DNA of 64,000 bases from assembly GCF_020740795.1 (NCBI RefSeq), contig NC_067305.1, positions 434,001-498,000 on the forward strand, read 5' to 3'. Made by a program: the position numbers and the translations under genes. Position 1 is the first letter of the stretch; every line of letters starts with the position of its first letter. Of this stretch, positions 48,272-60,924 are shown piece by piece. Source of the stretch: Apus apus. Its lineage: Eukaryota; Chordata; Aves; Apodiformes; Apodidae. The notes beneath the pieces are model-generated. The model did no database searches and was not told the origin of the DNA. It saw only the letters and a program-made list of their open reading frames with translations.

Positions 48272-49109
48272 GTTCCTTCAGGTTTTTTTATGTCCAGAAA
48301 TCATTGCATATCCATTGTGTAGCTAATCTAGAGAGATAAAAATTAGTTAATTATATATTTATGCATATTGCTTTGTAATAGGACAAGATCACAGAAGATA
48401 AAGTGATATTTTACCACTGTGTTTTGGTATTTTTAGTGCTAAAAATTGTTTAGAGAAGGGAGAGAAGGTGGTTCCCTTCACACAACTTTTCATAAGTAAG
48501 AATAAATTTTCCAAATTAGTGTACTTCATTCCTAGCCAATGGAAAGTAAGATAAGTCTTCTTTATGATGGTAGAATATTTCACTCTTCCTGCCTTTTAGG
48601 ATGAGGATTGTACTCTACCACCCCAGTCTTTGAAGTGGACTTTTTTTCCACTATCTAGCTGAGATCTGCTACCCTAACACCTGCTGCCAACCAAAGAAGG
48701 CTCATACTTCAAATCCACAAATTATTAATTTGTTGATAGAGCAGTTCTTTAGGCAATGAGTCCCTCTTGTTACTATTCTGTGGATGGGTTCATTCTAGAA
48801 AAGAATCACCCACTAAACACATAACCCTGTACACACTCCAGACTATCACATGATTAGTACTATCTCTGTGTGTCTGAATTTCTATTCCACCTCACATTAC
48901 ATAAAAATAATAGTACAAATCTGCAAAAAATAGGTAAAAATGAGAGCACATACTGCCTTTGGTTTCTCCCCTCAGGGTTAGGTCAAGTTCAGCATAGTGT
49001 CAACAGACAAGAGGCAATAGGCCCGAACAGAAATAAAAGAAATTCCATTTTAAAATGAGAGGGGGTTTTTGGCTGTTTGGTTGTTGTTGGATGCTGAGTT
49101 TGGTCAAGA
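48272..49109. other. OR upstream region
   Basis: No gene recognised; see the receptor entry for the candidate splice acceptor at 48328. Confidence 0.4.
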
Positions 49110-49285
49110 CTGCAACAGGGTGCCCAGATTGTCTGTGGAGTCTCTGTCTTTGTACATACTGAAAATCTGTTGGGACAGAGCCACGAGCAATATGCTATAG
49201 CTGACCCTGCTTTGAGTGGGGATTTTTACTGGATGATCTCCACAAATCTTTTCCAAGCAGAACGATTTTGTGATGCTGTATGCTT
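49110..49285 (+). mobile_element. CR1 LINE 3'-end fragment
   Basis: GCAACAGGGTGCCCAGATTG, GCTGACCCTGCTTTGAG and GGATGATCTCC are the final CR1 words, with a degenerate tail GATTTTGTGATGCTGTATG. About 175 bp. Confidence 0.8.
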
Positions 49286-51207
49286 GTGATTCTGCATGTG
49301 TGAAATCCATCCCAGTCTCAACTGTTCCACAGCTAATTGAAATGAAACTATTTACAGAATGGTACACATGCTATATTTCTTTCATAATTTATCCAAACAG
49401 TAGAGGGAAGGTGTTTTTTTTTGTTTTGTTTTACGTTCACATTGAGGAGGACAGGAAAGATTTTCTATTTAAAATAGCTGCTCTGATTTCATTTAACATA
49501 ATTTGAATGGGGTGGGGGACATAACTCTCAGTCAATAAGAAAAAAGCCAGACCCAAGGTACACACACACATGCACACAGAGACACACAAAAAAGTCCAGA
49601 CATTATAACCCCTTTCTATTAATAATCACTTTTAAAAATTACTAAAGAGTGTGGATCAATCTCCAGGAAATCACCTTTGTCACAGGCACTCTTCAGAAGG
49701 AACAGTTCTTTTCAAAAATAAAAATTGTCTTGGAATTTATTTTCTATTCCAATAATCCACTCACTTAATAGATAATGAGTCTCCCTTAAAGAGAAGCCCT
49801 GCATAGGTGATAGAAGAATAATAAAATAATGAAGAAGAGAAAGACAAAAATAAAATAAGGTTCCTCACCTGCTGTTAGGACAAGGTTGTGGTTAATACTT
49901 TTCTAAAAGCCACATTGCAAACCTTGAGTATTTCAATGTGTTTATGTTCCCAGTGGAAAATAGTCTGTTGGGTATTGATTGTTCACAACTGTAGGAGACA
50001 GTTATTTTTTTCCTCATTGTTTAGGTATGACAAAATACTCTCTCAAGTTCTCCTGTTAGCTCCTGGAACTAACTGTAAAGAAAGACCTATAGGGCACTTG
50101 CACATTTGTTTTAACCTGTTATTTTTTAACAAGTCATTGTCTTGGGGCTGATCTCACCAAACTTTAGGGATAGAAGTTTGTATGGAACTACACAATCTAG
50201 GCAAAGGAAAATGCTTTTCAGGAGGAGAGAAGGTGTATAGCTCATGTCTAACTCTGGCTTTAAGCTCTCTAGTTAATTACAAGGGACAGGCCCCTCCATG
50301 GGAGATCTCTTCATACCATCTCAGATTGGCCCTTCATATTGTTCAAAAATTGTCCTGTATGTATAATAATTTCTGTCTTTATTTGGGTGGATCATACTAT
50401 GATTTCATTTGATTAAACAAAGGTACAACACCTCTAAACAGTTAAAAAAACTAAACCTTATCATCCAGTAGACACCTACATTACATTAAATGGTTCTTCC
50501 CTACAAAGTAACTTGCTCTCTGCTGTTCACAGAAAATGACCACAATGCAGAGGTCACTCTATCGTTGATGACTAAAGGTAAGAGTGAGGAAAGATAGTCT
50601 GCAGGCCAGTGAAAGAAATTCAGACTGAATGACATCTCAATACTGGTGGTGTGGATATAAGCCAGTAATTCCAAAATTTCTGGAACAAACTGCTCTAGTG
50701 TTTGTCTGCACTTTGGTCAAAATCCACAGAACACTAGAAGTGAATTTTTTCTGTATTGATTCAAATAACCAACACCCAGTGTAAAAAATCTAAGTTCATC
50801 ATCGGAGCACTGTTCTGACCAGTAGGACTGGTGAGGGGTCAGGAAGAGAAGGGGAAGAGGTTCTCCATTGTATGATTATCTGAAATCTGGCTCTCCTCAG
50901 GTGAACTGTAGATGCATCACTAGCTCCTAAACGTGTAATCGTGCCCTAATCAGGATTAATATGAGGCCAAGCTTAAGTGATCTTAAATCACTGCCTATGG
51001 ACAGAGGGTGTAGGTGGAGGGCAGAGGAGAGCCTGGACATTAAGGTCTATTAATGCACTTAAGGTCTTTGTAAGTTAGTTTGAAGTTTTATGATGTCCTT
51101 ACAGATACCTACAAGGTTGTAGTAAGATACAGGTCATCTATGTTTAGATGTCAAAGCAGATGATGAGAGCAAATCTTCTGAATGTAATTTCTAAATTAAA
51201 AAAATTA
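49286..51207. other. intergenic, no gene seen
   Basis: AT-rich, with a CA-rich run at about 49559-49590. No gene or repeat family recognised. Confidence 0.5.
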
Positions 51208-51917
51208 CCTGCTGGAGAGCAGTGTAGGTGAAAGGGACCTGGGGGTCCTGGTAGACAGGAGGATGAACATGAGCCAGCAGTGTGCCCTTGTGGCTAAGAA
51301 GGCCAATGGCATCCTGGGGTGCATTAGAAAGGGTGTGGTTAGTAGGTCAAGAGAGGTTCTCCTCCCCCTCTATTCTGCATTGGTGAGGCCGCATCTGGAG
51401 TATTGTGTCCAGTTCTGGGCTCCTCAGTTCAGGAAGGACAGGGAACTGCTTGAAAGAGTCCAGCGCAGAGCCGCAAAGATGATTAAGGGAGTGGAACATC
51501 TCCCTTATGAGGAAAGGCTGAGGGAGCTGGGTCTCTTTAGCTTGGAGAAAAGGAGACTGAGGGGTGACCTCATCAATGTTTACAAATATGTAAAGGGTGA
51601 GTGTCAGGGAGATGGAGTTAGGCTTTTCTCAGTGTTGACCAGTGATAGGACAAGGGGTAATGGGATCAAATTGGAGCATAGGAGGTTCAAGGTGAATATT
51701 CGAAAAAAATTTTTTACTGTAAGAGTGACAGAGCCCTGGGACAGGCTGCCCAGAGAGGCTGGGGAGTCTCCTTCTCTGGAGACATTCAAAACCCACCTGG
51801 ACGCCTTCCTGTGTGATGTACTCTAGATGACCCTGCTCTGGCAGGGGGGTTGGACTAGATGATCTTTTGAGGTCCCTTCCAACCCCTAGGATTCTATGAT
51901 TCTATGATTCTATGAAT
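51208..51917 (+). mobile_element. CR1 LINE 3' fragment, young-looking
   Basis: An uninterrupted frame of 187 codons at 51263-51826 covers the C-terminal part of the CR1 pol protein: [72 protein letters not shown]. It is followed by a clean tail of three ATTCTATG units (51891-51915). No stop or frameshift makes it the best preserved CR1 3' end here. 5'-truncated, so not mobile by itself. Confidence 0.95.
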
Positions 51918-52539
51918 ATTAGAACTTAATTAAATAGTCACCCTCATCACTAACTTCTATAACTCAAGATAAATAATCAGTAAACCATACATATATATCA
52001 TATGCAGATTACATATGATTCTCTGGTTTGACCTATGGATTTATTCTTATGTCTAGGAAGATTTATTTGGTAGGTTGTCTTTTCATCTTTTCTCTCCTCA
52101 GTAAATTTGACCAGAAATGATTTTCTTTACTTTCTCTATAGATTACATTAAACTTCTGTCTGTCTTTCCTTCCTTAGATCCATAGGGTTTTCCCCCTCCT
52201 CCCCCCGTCTTACCAGAACTAATCAGACTTAAATGTGAAATGTTTATTTTACCTCCCCGGGGCACCAGAGAGGGTTGTCAAGAGTCCAGCAAGTCTTTCT
52301 GCTGCCTCTCTTACATCTAGAGGCTAAGGTAACTAACATAGGCAGCTACTTAACTACCAGGATTGTCTGGAGCTGATTCTACCATGGTTCATCTGGGTGA
52401 AGGAGGTGACCTGCTAGATGCCAGGCCGCCTCACATACTATGAATACGTAGACTACCGTATGTTCAATTTCATGTTTCAGCGTGTCTTAGTTGCTGTACT
52501 TGTACCAAGACTTGTACCAAGACAATGTGACCAATGAAG
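51918..52539. other. intergenic, no gene seen
   Basis: Nothing recognised beyond pyrimidine-rich stretches around 52180-52210. Confidence 0.4.
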
Positions 52540-53487
52540 CAATACTCAGGTTGCTCAGGCAAGCTTCAGATCAACAAAACCTGGTCTCCAAAACCTGGGA
52601 GAGTTTAACTACCCAGACATTTGCTGGAAGAACAACACTGCAGTTCACCTGACATCCATCAAGTTCCTGGAATGTGTAGAGGACTGCTTCCTCACACCAA
52701 TGTTGGATGTGCCAACCAGTCGTGGGGCACAACTACTCACTAACCAAGAAGTCATGCTCTGTGATATCTGGGTTAGTGACGGACTTGGATGCAGTGACCA
52801 CAGGATGGTGGAGTCTGGGATCCTGCTGAGCACAATGAAGGTTAATTCCAGGACAAAGGTTTTAGATTTTAGAAGAGCAAACTTCAGCTTGCTCAGGGCT
52901 CAGTTGGAAGGGGTCCCATGGGAGACTTCCACGGAGGGTAAAGGAGCTAGTGAGTGCTGGGATTTTTTCAAGGACACTATCCTAGAAAACCAGCTCATCC
53001 CTTCTAAAGGCAAAGGAAGTAGGTGGAGCAAGAGACCCCCTTGGCTTCATTGCGATCTTCTGGGTCTGCTCAGAACCAAAAGGGAAATGGACCAGAGGTG
53101 GAAGAGTGGAACATTACCTGTTGAAAATTACAAGGGCATTACCAGGGTATGCAGAGATGCAGTTAGGAAAGCAAACGCTCAGCCAGAGCTGACATTAGCC
53201 AGAGATGTCAAAAACTTCAAGAAGGGGTTCTTCAGATACATTAACAACAAGCAGAAACAGAGGAATAATGTTGTTCCACCATTAAACAGGAGAGGTGAAC
53301 TAGTCACCAACAATGCTGAAAAGGCAGAGGTCCTCAACACCTTCTTCACCTCTGTCTTTACATGTACTGTTAGGTCCCAGGCTGTAGGAACAAAAGTCCA
53401 GGTTGACGCAGACACCGACCTGCTGTCAGTGAAGGAAGAGTTGGTGTGTCAACTATTACAGGAGCTTGACCCATACAAGTCAATGTG
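52540..53487 (+). mobile_element. CR1 LINE, endonuclease end to RT start
   Basis: A 262-codon frame (52700-53488) carries the end of the CR1 endonuclease (SDGLGCSDHRMVESGI, with the catalytic SDH) and the linker to RT (VLDFRRANFSLLRAQLEGVP, RDVKNFKKGFFRYINNKQK, EVLNTFFTSVFT). It stops at the first RT words (LDPYKSM) and is followed at once by another CR1. Truncated at both ends. Confidence 0.93.
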
Positions 53488-53968
53488 AGTGCTTTGAATG
53501 TATAGAGCTCAATAATAGTGATGACAATGTGGAGTGTTTATGGGTGAAGATGAGGGGGGAGGCAAATAAGGCGGATATCCTGTTGGGAGTCTGCTACAGA
53601 CCATCCAACTAGGATGAGGAAGCAGATGAAACATTATCAGGCGGCTGGCAGAAGTCTCAAAATTGCCAGCCCTAGTTCTGGTCGGGGACTTTAACCTACT
53701 GGACATCTGCTGGAACAACAACTCAGCCACAAGAGGAGGTTCCTCCAGTGTATGGAAGACAACTTCCTACCATAGCTGGTAAGTGAGCCTACCAGGGGAG
53801 GTGCCTTACTGGACCTGCTGTTCACTAACAGGGAAGGACTGAATGGGGATGTGGAGGTCAGAGGCCGCCTTGGGCTTAGCGACCACAAAATGGTTAAATT
53901 CTCAACACCTAGTGCAATAAGGAGAGGGGTCTCCAAGACCTCCGCTGTGGACTTCCGGAGGGGACACT

Positions 53969-55299
53969 TGTCCTGGTTTGAGCCAGGATGAAGCCAATTT
54001 TCCTTTTACGGATTTTTTTTTTCTCTTCAGTGAGCTTTCTTTTAACTAGCAACATTCTCTTTTAGCTAGGCTGACAAGACATTGGAATGTTTTTCTAACT
54101 GCTGGGGCATCAAGGTCACACCTTTACTCTGCCGGCTCAGACACTACGGGGAGATCTATGACCCCCCTGTAGGAGGCTGAATTAGACAGACAGCAAAATT
54201 GGCCAGAGATGTTCCATTCCATATATCTACTGATACATCATAGAATATTCATTAGCAAATTCAATAGAAATATAGCCTAATAAAAGTTTACTAAAATAAT
54301 GAATTTGCTATACTAAGAGGGTTGCTTTTAAAACCAGGTGCTTTGTGAAACTATCAGTCAACTATGCCAAGCATCCTGTAGGTTGTGATAACATCAAGTC
54401 TTCTAAGAACCTGTGGCGCCTACAGACACACTGATGTGGATTCTGACCCACCTGGGCAATCTACCAGACGAGAGACCAGGACAAAGATGACAAAGGACTA
54501 GAATCAACAAAGACCCCCACAGGAGACCCTCGAGCATGCATAATTACAAAGATAGCCAATTCCAGGAAATAAAATGACTGTGTAGAAGAATTCTGGGAAC
54601 TCATTGACGTGGAACTGAATATGCATGGTTTGGGTGTATATTAGTCAGGGTGTTTCACTGACTCGTCGGAGCACTCATGGTGGAGAATCCCCAGTGCTGC
54701 CCAGCACTGCAATAAAGAATGCCTGCTCAATAACAGCTTGTTTGTTGTTATTCGGTCTTGATCTCGGAATCCTTACCCAGCCGCACCAGCCTCCCACTGC
54801 GGTGAGGAGTGTTAGAAAGCAGGGGGGTTTGGAAGCTCCAAAATTTTTGTTTCACTACGTAAGCTCAGAGGAAGATCAGAGATCACAGAAGACAACTTCC
54901 TTCCTGCTTTTTCTTCCCTTCTCTTCCATCCATGGCCAGCGTCCGGGGAGGACTCCATCCATCCATCACTGTCGACCTTTAGGCTCGAGCTCTCCTGACC
55001 CTCATCACTCTCCACTTTCTCCAGCAGCAGCTCCGGGATTCCTCGGGACTGTTTCCAGCTCAGGGGAGTGTGGTGGGAGTTGCTGGGGGTGGGGGGAGGG
55101 GAGAGGCTCTTGCACATACCTGAACATATCTGTATATAATTGTATATATTTTCTTATATCATTAGTGTTTAATTAAAGCTGTGTAGTTTAGTTTTCAATC
55201 CAGCCCAGTCTCTCTCTTTTTCTCTCTCTCCTTCCCTATCTGGGTGGGAGGGGGAGGGGATCGAGAGCATTGTTGTCGGACCTGAGTCGAACGGTGACA
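53969..55299 (+). mobile_element. solo LTR inside CR1 (same family as 6651-7302)
   Basis: Starts TGTCCTGGTTTGAGCCAGGA and ends GAGTCGAACGGTGACA. Without the inserted element it is about 705 bp. Its flanks ACACT (left) and AGAAT (right) could be a decayed 5-bp target duplication, which would fit a class III (ERVL-like) LTR; that is inference. It is a solo LTR with no coding part. Confidence 0.82.
54231..54854 (+). mobile_element. solo LTR, class I (gamma-like), nested inside another LTR
   Basis: A 624-bp LTR with TGATACATCA start and TTTTTGTTTCA end, flanked by identical CTAC at 54227-54230 and 54855-54858. The 4-bp duplication and the AATAAAGAATGCCTGCTCAA poly(A) region at about 54713 followed by GGTCTTGATCTCGG fit gammaretrovirus-like (class I) LTRs. 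An uninterrupted duplication means it is younger than the LTR that holds it. Confidence 0.88.
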
Positions 55300-55640
55300 A
55301 GAATTCAGCCTGTTCAGAACGCTGGTTAAGAGTCCCTTGGGAGTCAGTTCTGAGGGGCAAAGGGCTTCAGGAATGCTGGGTGCTCTTCAAGAAGGAAGTC
55401 TTCAAAGTGCAGGAGCAGCTGTCCCGGTGTGTCGTAAAACAAACTGTTGGGGAAGACAACCAGCCTGGCTGAACAGGGAGCTTTTTCTGGGGCTCAGGGA
55501 GAGAAAGAGAGTCTACCACCTTGGGAAGGAAGGGTGGGCAACTCAGGATAAGTACAGGAAGCTTGTGAGGACACACAGATAAAAAATTAGAAAGGCAAAA
55601 GCCCACTTGGAGCTGATTTCATATCCTATCAGATGCCCTT

Positions 55641-58016
55641 TCTCCTGTCAGTAAAAGAATTGTCACTGCAGGTATTTATTTCCTCTGAGTTTTCAGCTGT
55701 GGCTCGGAGGCTCTGCGCTCAGTACTGCCAGAGGGTGAGTGAACAGAGGGTGAAGTGGTGAAGGAGCATCATCTAGTGCATGCTTGTTGTAAATACGTAT
55801 TAAGACCCTGAACACGTGCTTAGGGAAAGTCCATGCTTGAGAAACAGCATTGTTTGCCAAGACTGCATCCTAGGGTTTTCCCAACATTGTGGATAAGCAT
55901 AATTATGTCCCTGTTTATTTTCTCCCCATGTCTTTTGAGCCTTTACAGGGAGAAAGAAATGATGAAGGAAAGCACCTAAGTGATCCATAGAAATCCTGGG
56001 ATGGAGGGGCTGCTCAAAAAGGTGATGCACCCAAACTCTGTTAAAGAATTCTCCCAGGTTGGGGTTTGTTGTGTCTGGAGATGCTGATAACAGGTGGAAT
56101 TAGGAGAATTTCACCCACTGAACAGTGTCAAGGAAGAGTTTCCAGATCTCCTGGCCAAACATGAGAGTTAAGTGTTAAAAACCTGAAAGAGTGAGATTAA
56201 AAAACAGCTTAGAAAGAGGGAGGGAGTATGCCAGCAAAAGTGCCAGAAAACATGGCCCTTTCCTCTGATCTTCAGCACCAAGTGATGACCTTTCCTGTGT
56301 GGTGCCTGGGAATGAATACTCAGGTATGGGTGTCACCTGTTCTGCTCCACATCCCTTCCCTCTCACTTCTCCCTGAAAAGCCTTACCTCACAGGAAGAAC
56401 AACAAAAAGTTCAGCTCTTTCACTCTTCCATAGATGGAGCTCTGGGTCTGCAGCACCTGAATGCCATTTCCTGGTGTTATGGGAAAAATCAGTGTTCTGG
56501 AGGGTGTCTCCCTTGGGATTCCAGGGAGAGAGCACTGCAGGAGGATGAAAGCTCTGAGCTGCTGCAAACTGTTTCAGCAATGGTTGTCCCTCCCCAGGCA
56601 TCCAAAGCATTTCAGCCTGCTCTGAGATACTGAAAAGCTGAGGTGGGGCAAAAAGCACAGGCTTTTCCAAACTGAAAGAACCTGATGAGGCTCCACAAAG
56701 GGGATTCAGCTCACATCCTGCAGAAGGTTAGAATGGGCATGACTCCTTTGGATTTAGGCAGCGTGGCTGACAGACATTGCCTTTTCAGCCTCTGTGAAAG
56801 GTCTAAAGAGTCAACATCAGTCTGATGTTCCCTTCAGGCCATGGAGACCTACTGAGTTTGATCAGATATCTGAGTCACCCTTGGGAGTCTCTTGGAGGGA
56901 AGAAGACAAAATCTCTCCTTGAATTCCCTAACACATTTGTTGGTGGCTGAAGTAAGCTGAGCTGCCAGTATCTCCTCTCCAAAATATGAGATCCCCAATG
57001 CCACTCTTTTCTCCTTCTGCACCCTAAGAAGTGTGGGAGGGCACAATCCCCATCGCATTTGCAGCTCTGGGGAAGGTGACTCCTCTGGCTCCCCACTAAC
57101 CTCCAGGGCAGGAGGGCACTGCCCATGCACAGCCATTTGCATTGAGTCTGCTCCAGACAGCAGCGGTGAAACTTAAAGGGAGAACAGCATTTGTTTTCAG
57201 AGTCACATGCTCCAATGGAGTTAAAAAGGTAGAGCTAAAACCAAGGTGGACATTAATCACCTGACAACTTTTCTGTTAGCACTAGAATAAGTTAGACATC
57301 AGTCACCCATCTGCTGGGCAAAGTTGCTACAGCCACGATGGCTAAGATCCATCTGAAATAAATTCAAGCCTAAAGTAGTCTAGACAAAGCCTGGCAAGTC
57401 CTCAGCTCTTGTCTTGCTAACCTGAAGAGGTCTGTGTTCTTCCAAAAGCAATGACATCACCTCATTTAGTGTATTACAATACACAGCTTTCTGGGAAGGA
57501 AAGGCATCCCACGCCACTCCTGGTGACTCATAGATGGCCCCTGGAAGGAACGATGATAGGCCCAACTGAAATAAAAGCTGTGTCACACCTTTTGGCCTAC
57601 AGAAGATTTGTTCTTTATTGGAAAATTAAGAAGACTTTGCCAAGACGGAATAAGACCTATTAATTCAGGACCCTGGGGTAGGAGAATGTTGCATGTCTGG
57701 TTTGCTAATCAAAAGCTCCTGCAGTTCCACCTCCAACTTGCTGATAGTTTTCAGATCAATCTCACTCCACATGAGTTCTCTTAGACATTACGATGAGCTG
57801 GGGCTGATGGAGATGACTGTTTTAACTCCAAAACAATTGGTTTACATGGCAATGCAGCTATGGGAATTCCTGACACAGCCTGGTCTTTTGGAGTAAAATG
57901 AGGAGGGCAGCAGCAGGAGGTCTTTGGGAGGCACTGCTATTGTGCCTGCTGTGGACACTTCTGAATACTCATCTTTACTAGTGTGCATAGCACTCCCTGG
58001 TCAAGAGAGAAGACAT
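55641..58016. other. intergenic, no gene seen
   Basis: Several 60-105 codon frames on both strands, without motifs I recognise. No clear repeats. Confidence 0.45.
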
Positions 58017-58086
58017 AGAGTCACAGAATTGTTTAAGTTGGAAAAGACTCTTGAGGTCATGAAGTCCAAATGTTAACCTAACTCTG
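58017..58086 (-). mobile_element. CR1 3'-end fragment cut by the ERVL
   Basis: AGAGTCACAGAATTGTTTAA and GTTGGAAAAGACTC mark the start of a minus-oriented CR1 3' end. It stops abruptly at the TGTCCTGGG of the retroviral relic. Confidence 0.75.
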
Positions 58087-60850
58087 TGTCCTGGGTTAAA
58101 TATTAAAGGTGAATCCCAAAAAACAGAGGACAGAATTGCTCTCTATTATCTCCCTGCACTCTCACAGGAATCAATGTGATTAGGTGACTGCCCATTTATT
58201 TTATGCGCCAACCTTCCCTATATAGCCCCTTGCTGTGCACACGCGACCGAAACCACGCTTGTCCATTCTCAGAAGGCCTGCCACGACCTGAGCAGTGATG
58301 GTTCCTAGCAGGCACACGCGCAGTCGTGACTCTCCACCTCACTTCCCGAAGTTGTTCACTTCGCTGCTCACTTTCTCAGTTCGTGTCCGTGGCAGGACCC
58401 CGATGTTTACAGTAAAGGCTGGATCGCTCACATGTCCACTGCTCGCTAAAAAAGCCCTCTACAGCGCTGAGGCAGGAACAACACATGATAACGACTCGGA
58501 CCCTGCGATAATTGTCAAGTCTATGTCTACAAAAGAGTTATGGGTCAAGAAAGGATTATACTCATAGGGAGGATGAGCCACTGATCTCATGGCTGTTGCG
58601 GTGTTACGGCTTGGGAGCTGATGGGATAGACCTGGAGGGCAGGGAGGCTCGGCAGTTGGGATTGATAGCCAGAGATTCAGGCATCAATAAAATGATTAGG
58701 AGAAAAAACAGTGCTCATAATCTCTGGCACCTCCTTTTAATGGCTGTCAAAAGCCAATATCCCCATAGGGAGGACATTAAATGCCAAACCAGTAGATGGA
58801 ACACTGTAGATAGAGGGATTGCTTATCTGAGAGAGCTGGCAGTCCAGAAGGCCATCTGTGGTGATGGGGACACACCTGAAAGCCCTGATGAGCTGCCATG
58901 CAGTAAGCTTATGTTAAAGAAACTTGCACAGTGTATTCCTATGTATTCCACCATTTTTGGGAGGAAGGGTCTTTGCAAGAGATGGTGAAACGCCACCAAC
59001 TGTTGATGAATTTGCTAAACAGCTAAGGCAATATGGAGACATATTGCCCTGACCCCCTCATGTCTCAGCTGTGGAAAAAATGATTGAGTGGAAGACACTG
59101 AGTGATAGGGTATCCAGACTGTAGAGGAAGAAAGACACTTATTCCTCTCCTGAATAGATCCACGTATCAGCCATGAGAAACAGAGGCTCTCCTAGGAGAC
59201 CAGTTCAGGTTGGGCAGAACCAAACACAAAGGTCTCTGTGGTCTACTCTGTGCAGCCATGGTGAGGACGTGAGCAAATGGGATGGCAAACCCACCACTGC
59301 TCTGCGTGCAAGAGTATGGCAGCTGCAGGGTGGTGCCACTAGAGATCATGGTCCCAGAATGATGACTGCTCCAGTCTACCAGGAAGTAACTCCTGGTCCA
59401 AGCAGATGGATTTCAGACTCAAATGTGAGTCCAGTACACCACGCAAAGCCCTGTGTTACTTGTGAATGCCATGCTCAACATTAGAGGGGCCCGGCCTCCA
59501 GCCAGGTGGAGGAGAAGGACAACAGAGTTTATTGGACAGTGTGGATTCGGTGGCCTGGCACAACGGAACCACAGAGTTCTAGAGCCCTGGTGGACACTGG
59601 TGCACAGTGCACTTTGATACTATTCAATCACAAAGGGACAGACTCCATTACCATCCCCTGAGTCACTGGAGGGTTTCAAGAATTGACTATGTTGGAGGCT
59701 GAAATGAGTGTGACTGGGAATGACTGGAAGACCCATCAGATAGTAACTGGCCCAGATGCCCCATACATCCTTGGTATGGACTTTCTCTATCTTGGTATAG
59801 CTTTGAAGACCCGAAAGGGTATAAATGGGCCTTTGGTGTAGCAGCCATAGAGACTGAGGGCATTAACCAGCTGTCTACCCTGCCTGGTCTCTCCGATGAC
59901 CAGGTGGTGGTGGACATGATGAAGGTGGAGAAACAGCAGGTACCAACACCTTCTACTACAGTGCATCGCGGGCAGTACCACTCAGAGACTCCCTGCTTCC
60001 CATACATAACCTGATTGGTGAACTAGAGAGCCAAGGAGTGGTAAGTAAGACTTATTCACCCTTCAACAGCCCTATATGGCCAGTGCAGAAGTCTGATGGG
60101 GAATGGAGATTAACTGTGGACGACTGTGCTCTGAATGAAGTCACAGCACCGATGAGTCCTGTGGTTCCAGACATGTTGGAACTTCAATGCTGGAATCCGA
60201 AGCAGCTAAGTGGTATGCTACTACTGACATTGCTAACGCATTTTCCTCTATTCACAGAGCTGCAGAGTGCAGACCTCAATTCGCTTTCACCTGGAGGGGT
60301 GTCCAGTATACCTGGAATGGACTGCCCCAGGGGTGGAAGCACAGCCCTGGCACCTGCCACAGAATGATCCACCCTGCACTGGAGAAGGGTGGAGCCCCAG
60401 ACCATATACATACCATTGATGACATCATTGTATGGGGTAATACAGCAGAGGAAGTCTTTGAGAAAGGGAGAAAAGTGATCCACATTTTGTTAGAAGCTGG
60501 CTTTGCTATAAAGAGAAGCAAGCTCAAGGGATCTGCCAAAGAGATCCAGTTCCTAGGGGTCACATGGCAAGACGGGTGCCAACATAGCCCTATGGATGTG
60601 ATCAGTAAAATGGCAGCCATGGCTTCACTCACTAATAAGAAAGAGACACAGACCTTCTTAGGCGCAATGGGTTTTTGGAGAATGCACATCCCTGGGTATG
60701 TGTAGGTTGTGAAACCCCTCTATGAAGTCACCAGAAAGGAAAGGTTTTTTTCTTGGGGCCCTGAACAGCAACAGGCTTTTTAACAGATAAAGCGAGAGAT
60801 AGTCCACACACCCCAGCTGGTAGCAACGGTGGTATTGCAGCACAGCAGAT
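58087..60850 (+). mobile_element. ERVL-type (class III) endogenous retrovirus relic
   Basis: A broken retroviral copy in plus orientation. It opens with LTR/leader-like sequence at 58087 (TGTCCTGGGTTAAAT). A gag part follows (about 58510-58990: YTHREDEPLISWLLRC, LEGREARQLGLIARDSG), then a protease motif (VDTGAQCTL near 59590), then reverse transcriptase (about 60020-60705) with FAFTWRGVQYTWNGLPQGWK, the active-site IDDIIVWGNTAEEVFEKG, and FLGAMGFWRMHIPGY. These RT words are characteristic of ERVL elements. It ends within the RNase H region and has no right-hand LTR. Many breaks; old. Confidence 0.9.
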
Positions 60851-60924
60851 GAGTTTAGGCTCCTCTTTCTGGCCCTTTTTGGCTCTGCAGCTGTGGCTGG
60901 TCTGCAGCACAAGGCATGTTGAGC

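Larger units (their letters stand above)
53488..55640 (+). mobile_element. second CR1 endonuclease piece, split by nested LTRs
   Basis: CR1 text at 53488-53968 (endonuclease: GLLLGVCYRP-like and DFNLLDICWNNNS-like words) resumes at about 55300-55640 (RVPWESVLRGKGLQECW-like, then RKRVYHLGKEG). Between them lie the LTR at 53969-55299 and, inside that, the LTR at 54231-54854. Several frame breaks. Confidence 0.88.

Noticed and set aside
54625-55176. 183-codon plus-strand frame
   Set aside because: It runs across the boundary between two nested LTRs and has no known domain.
56849-57142. 97-codon minus-strand frame
   Set aside because: No similarity recognised and no supporting splice sites; composition is ordinary.
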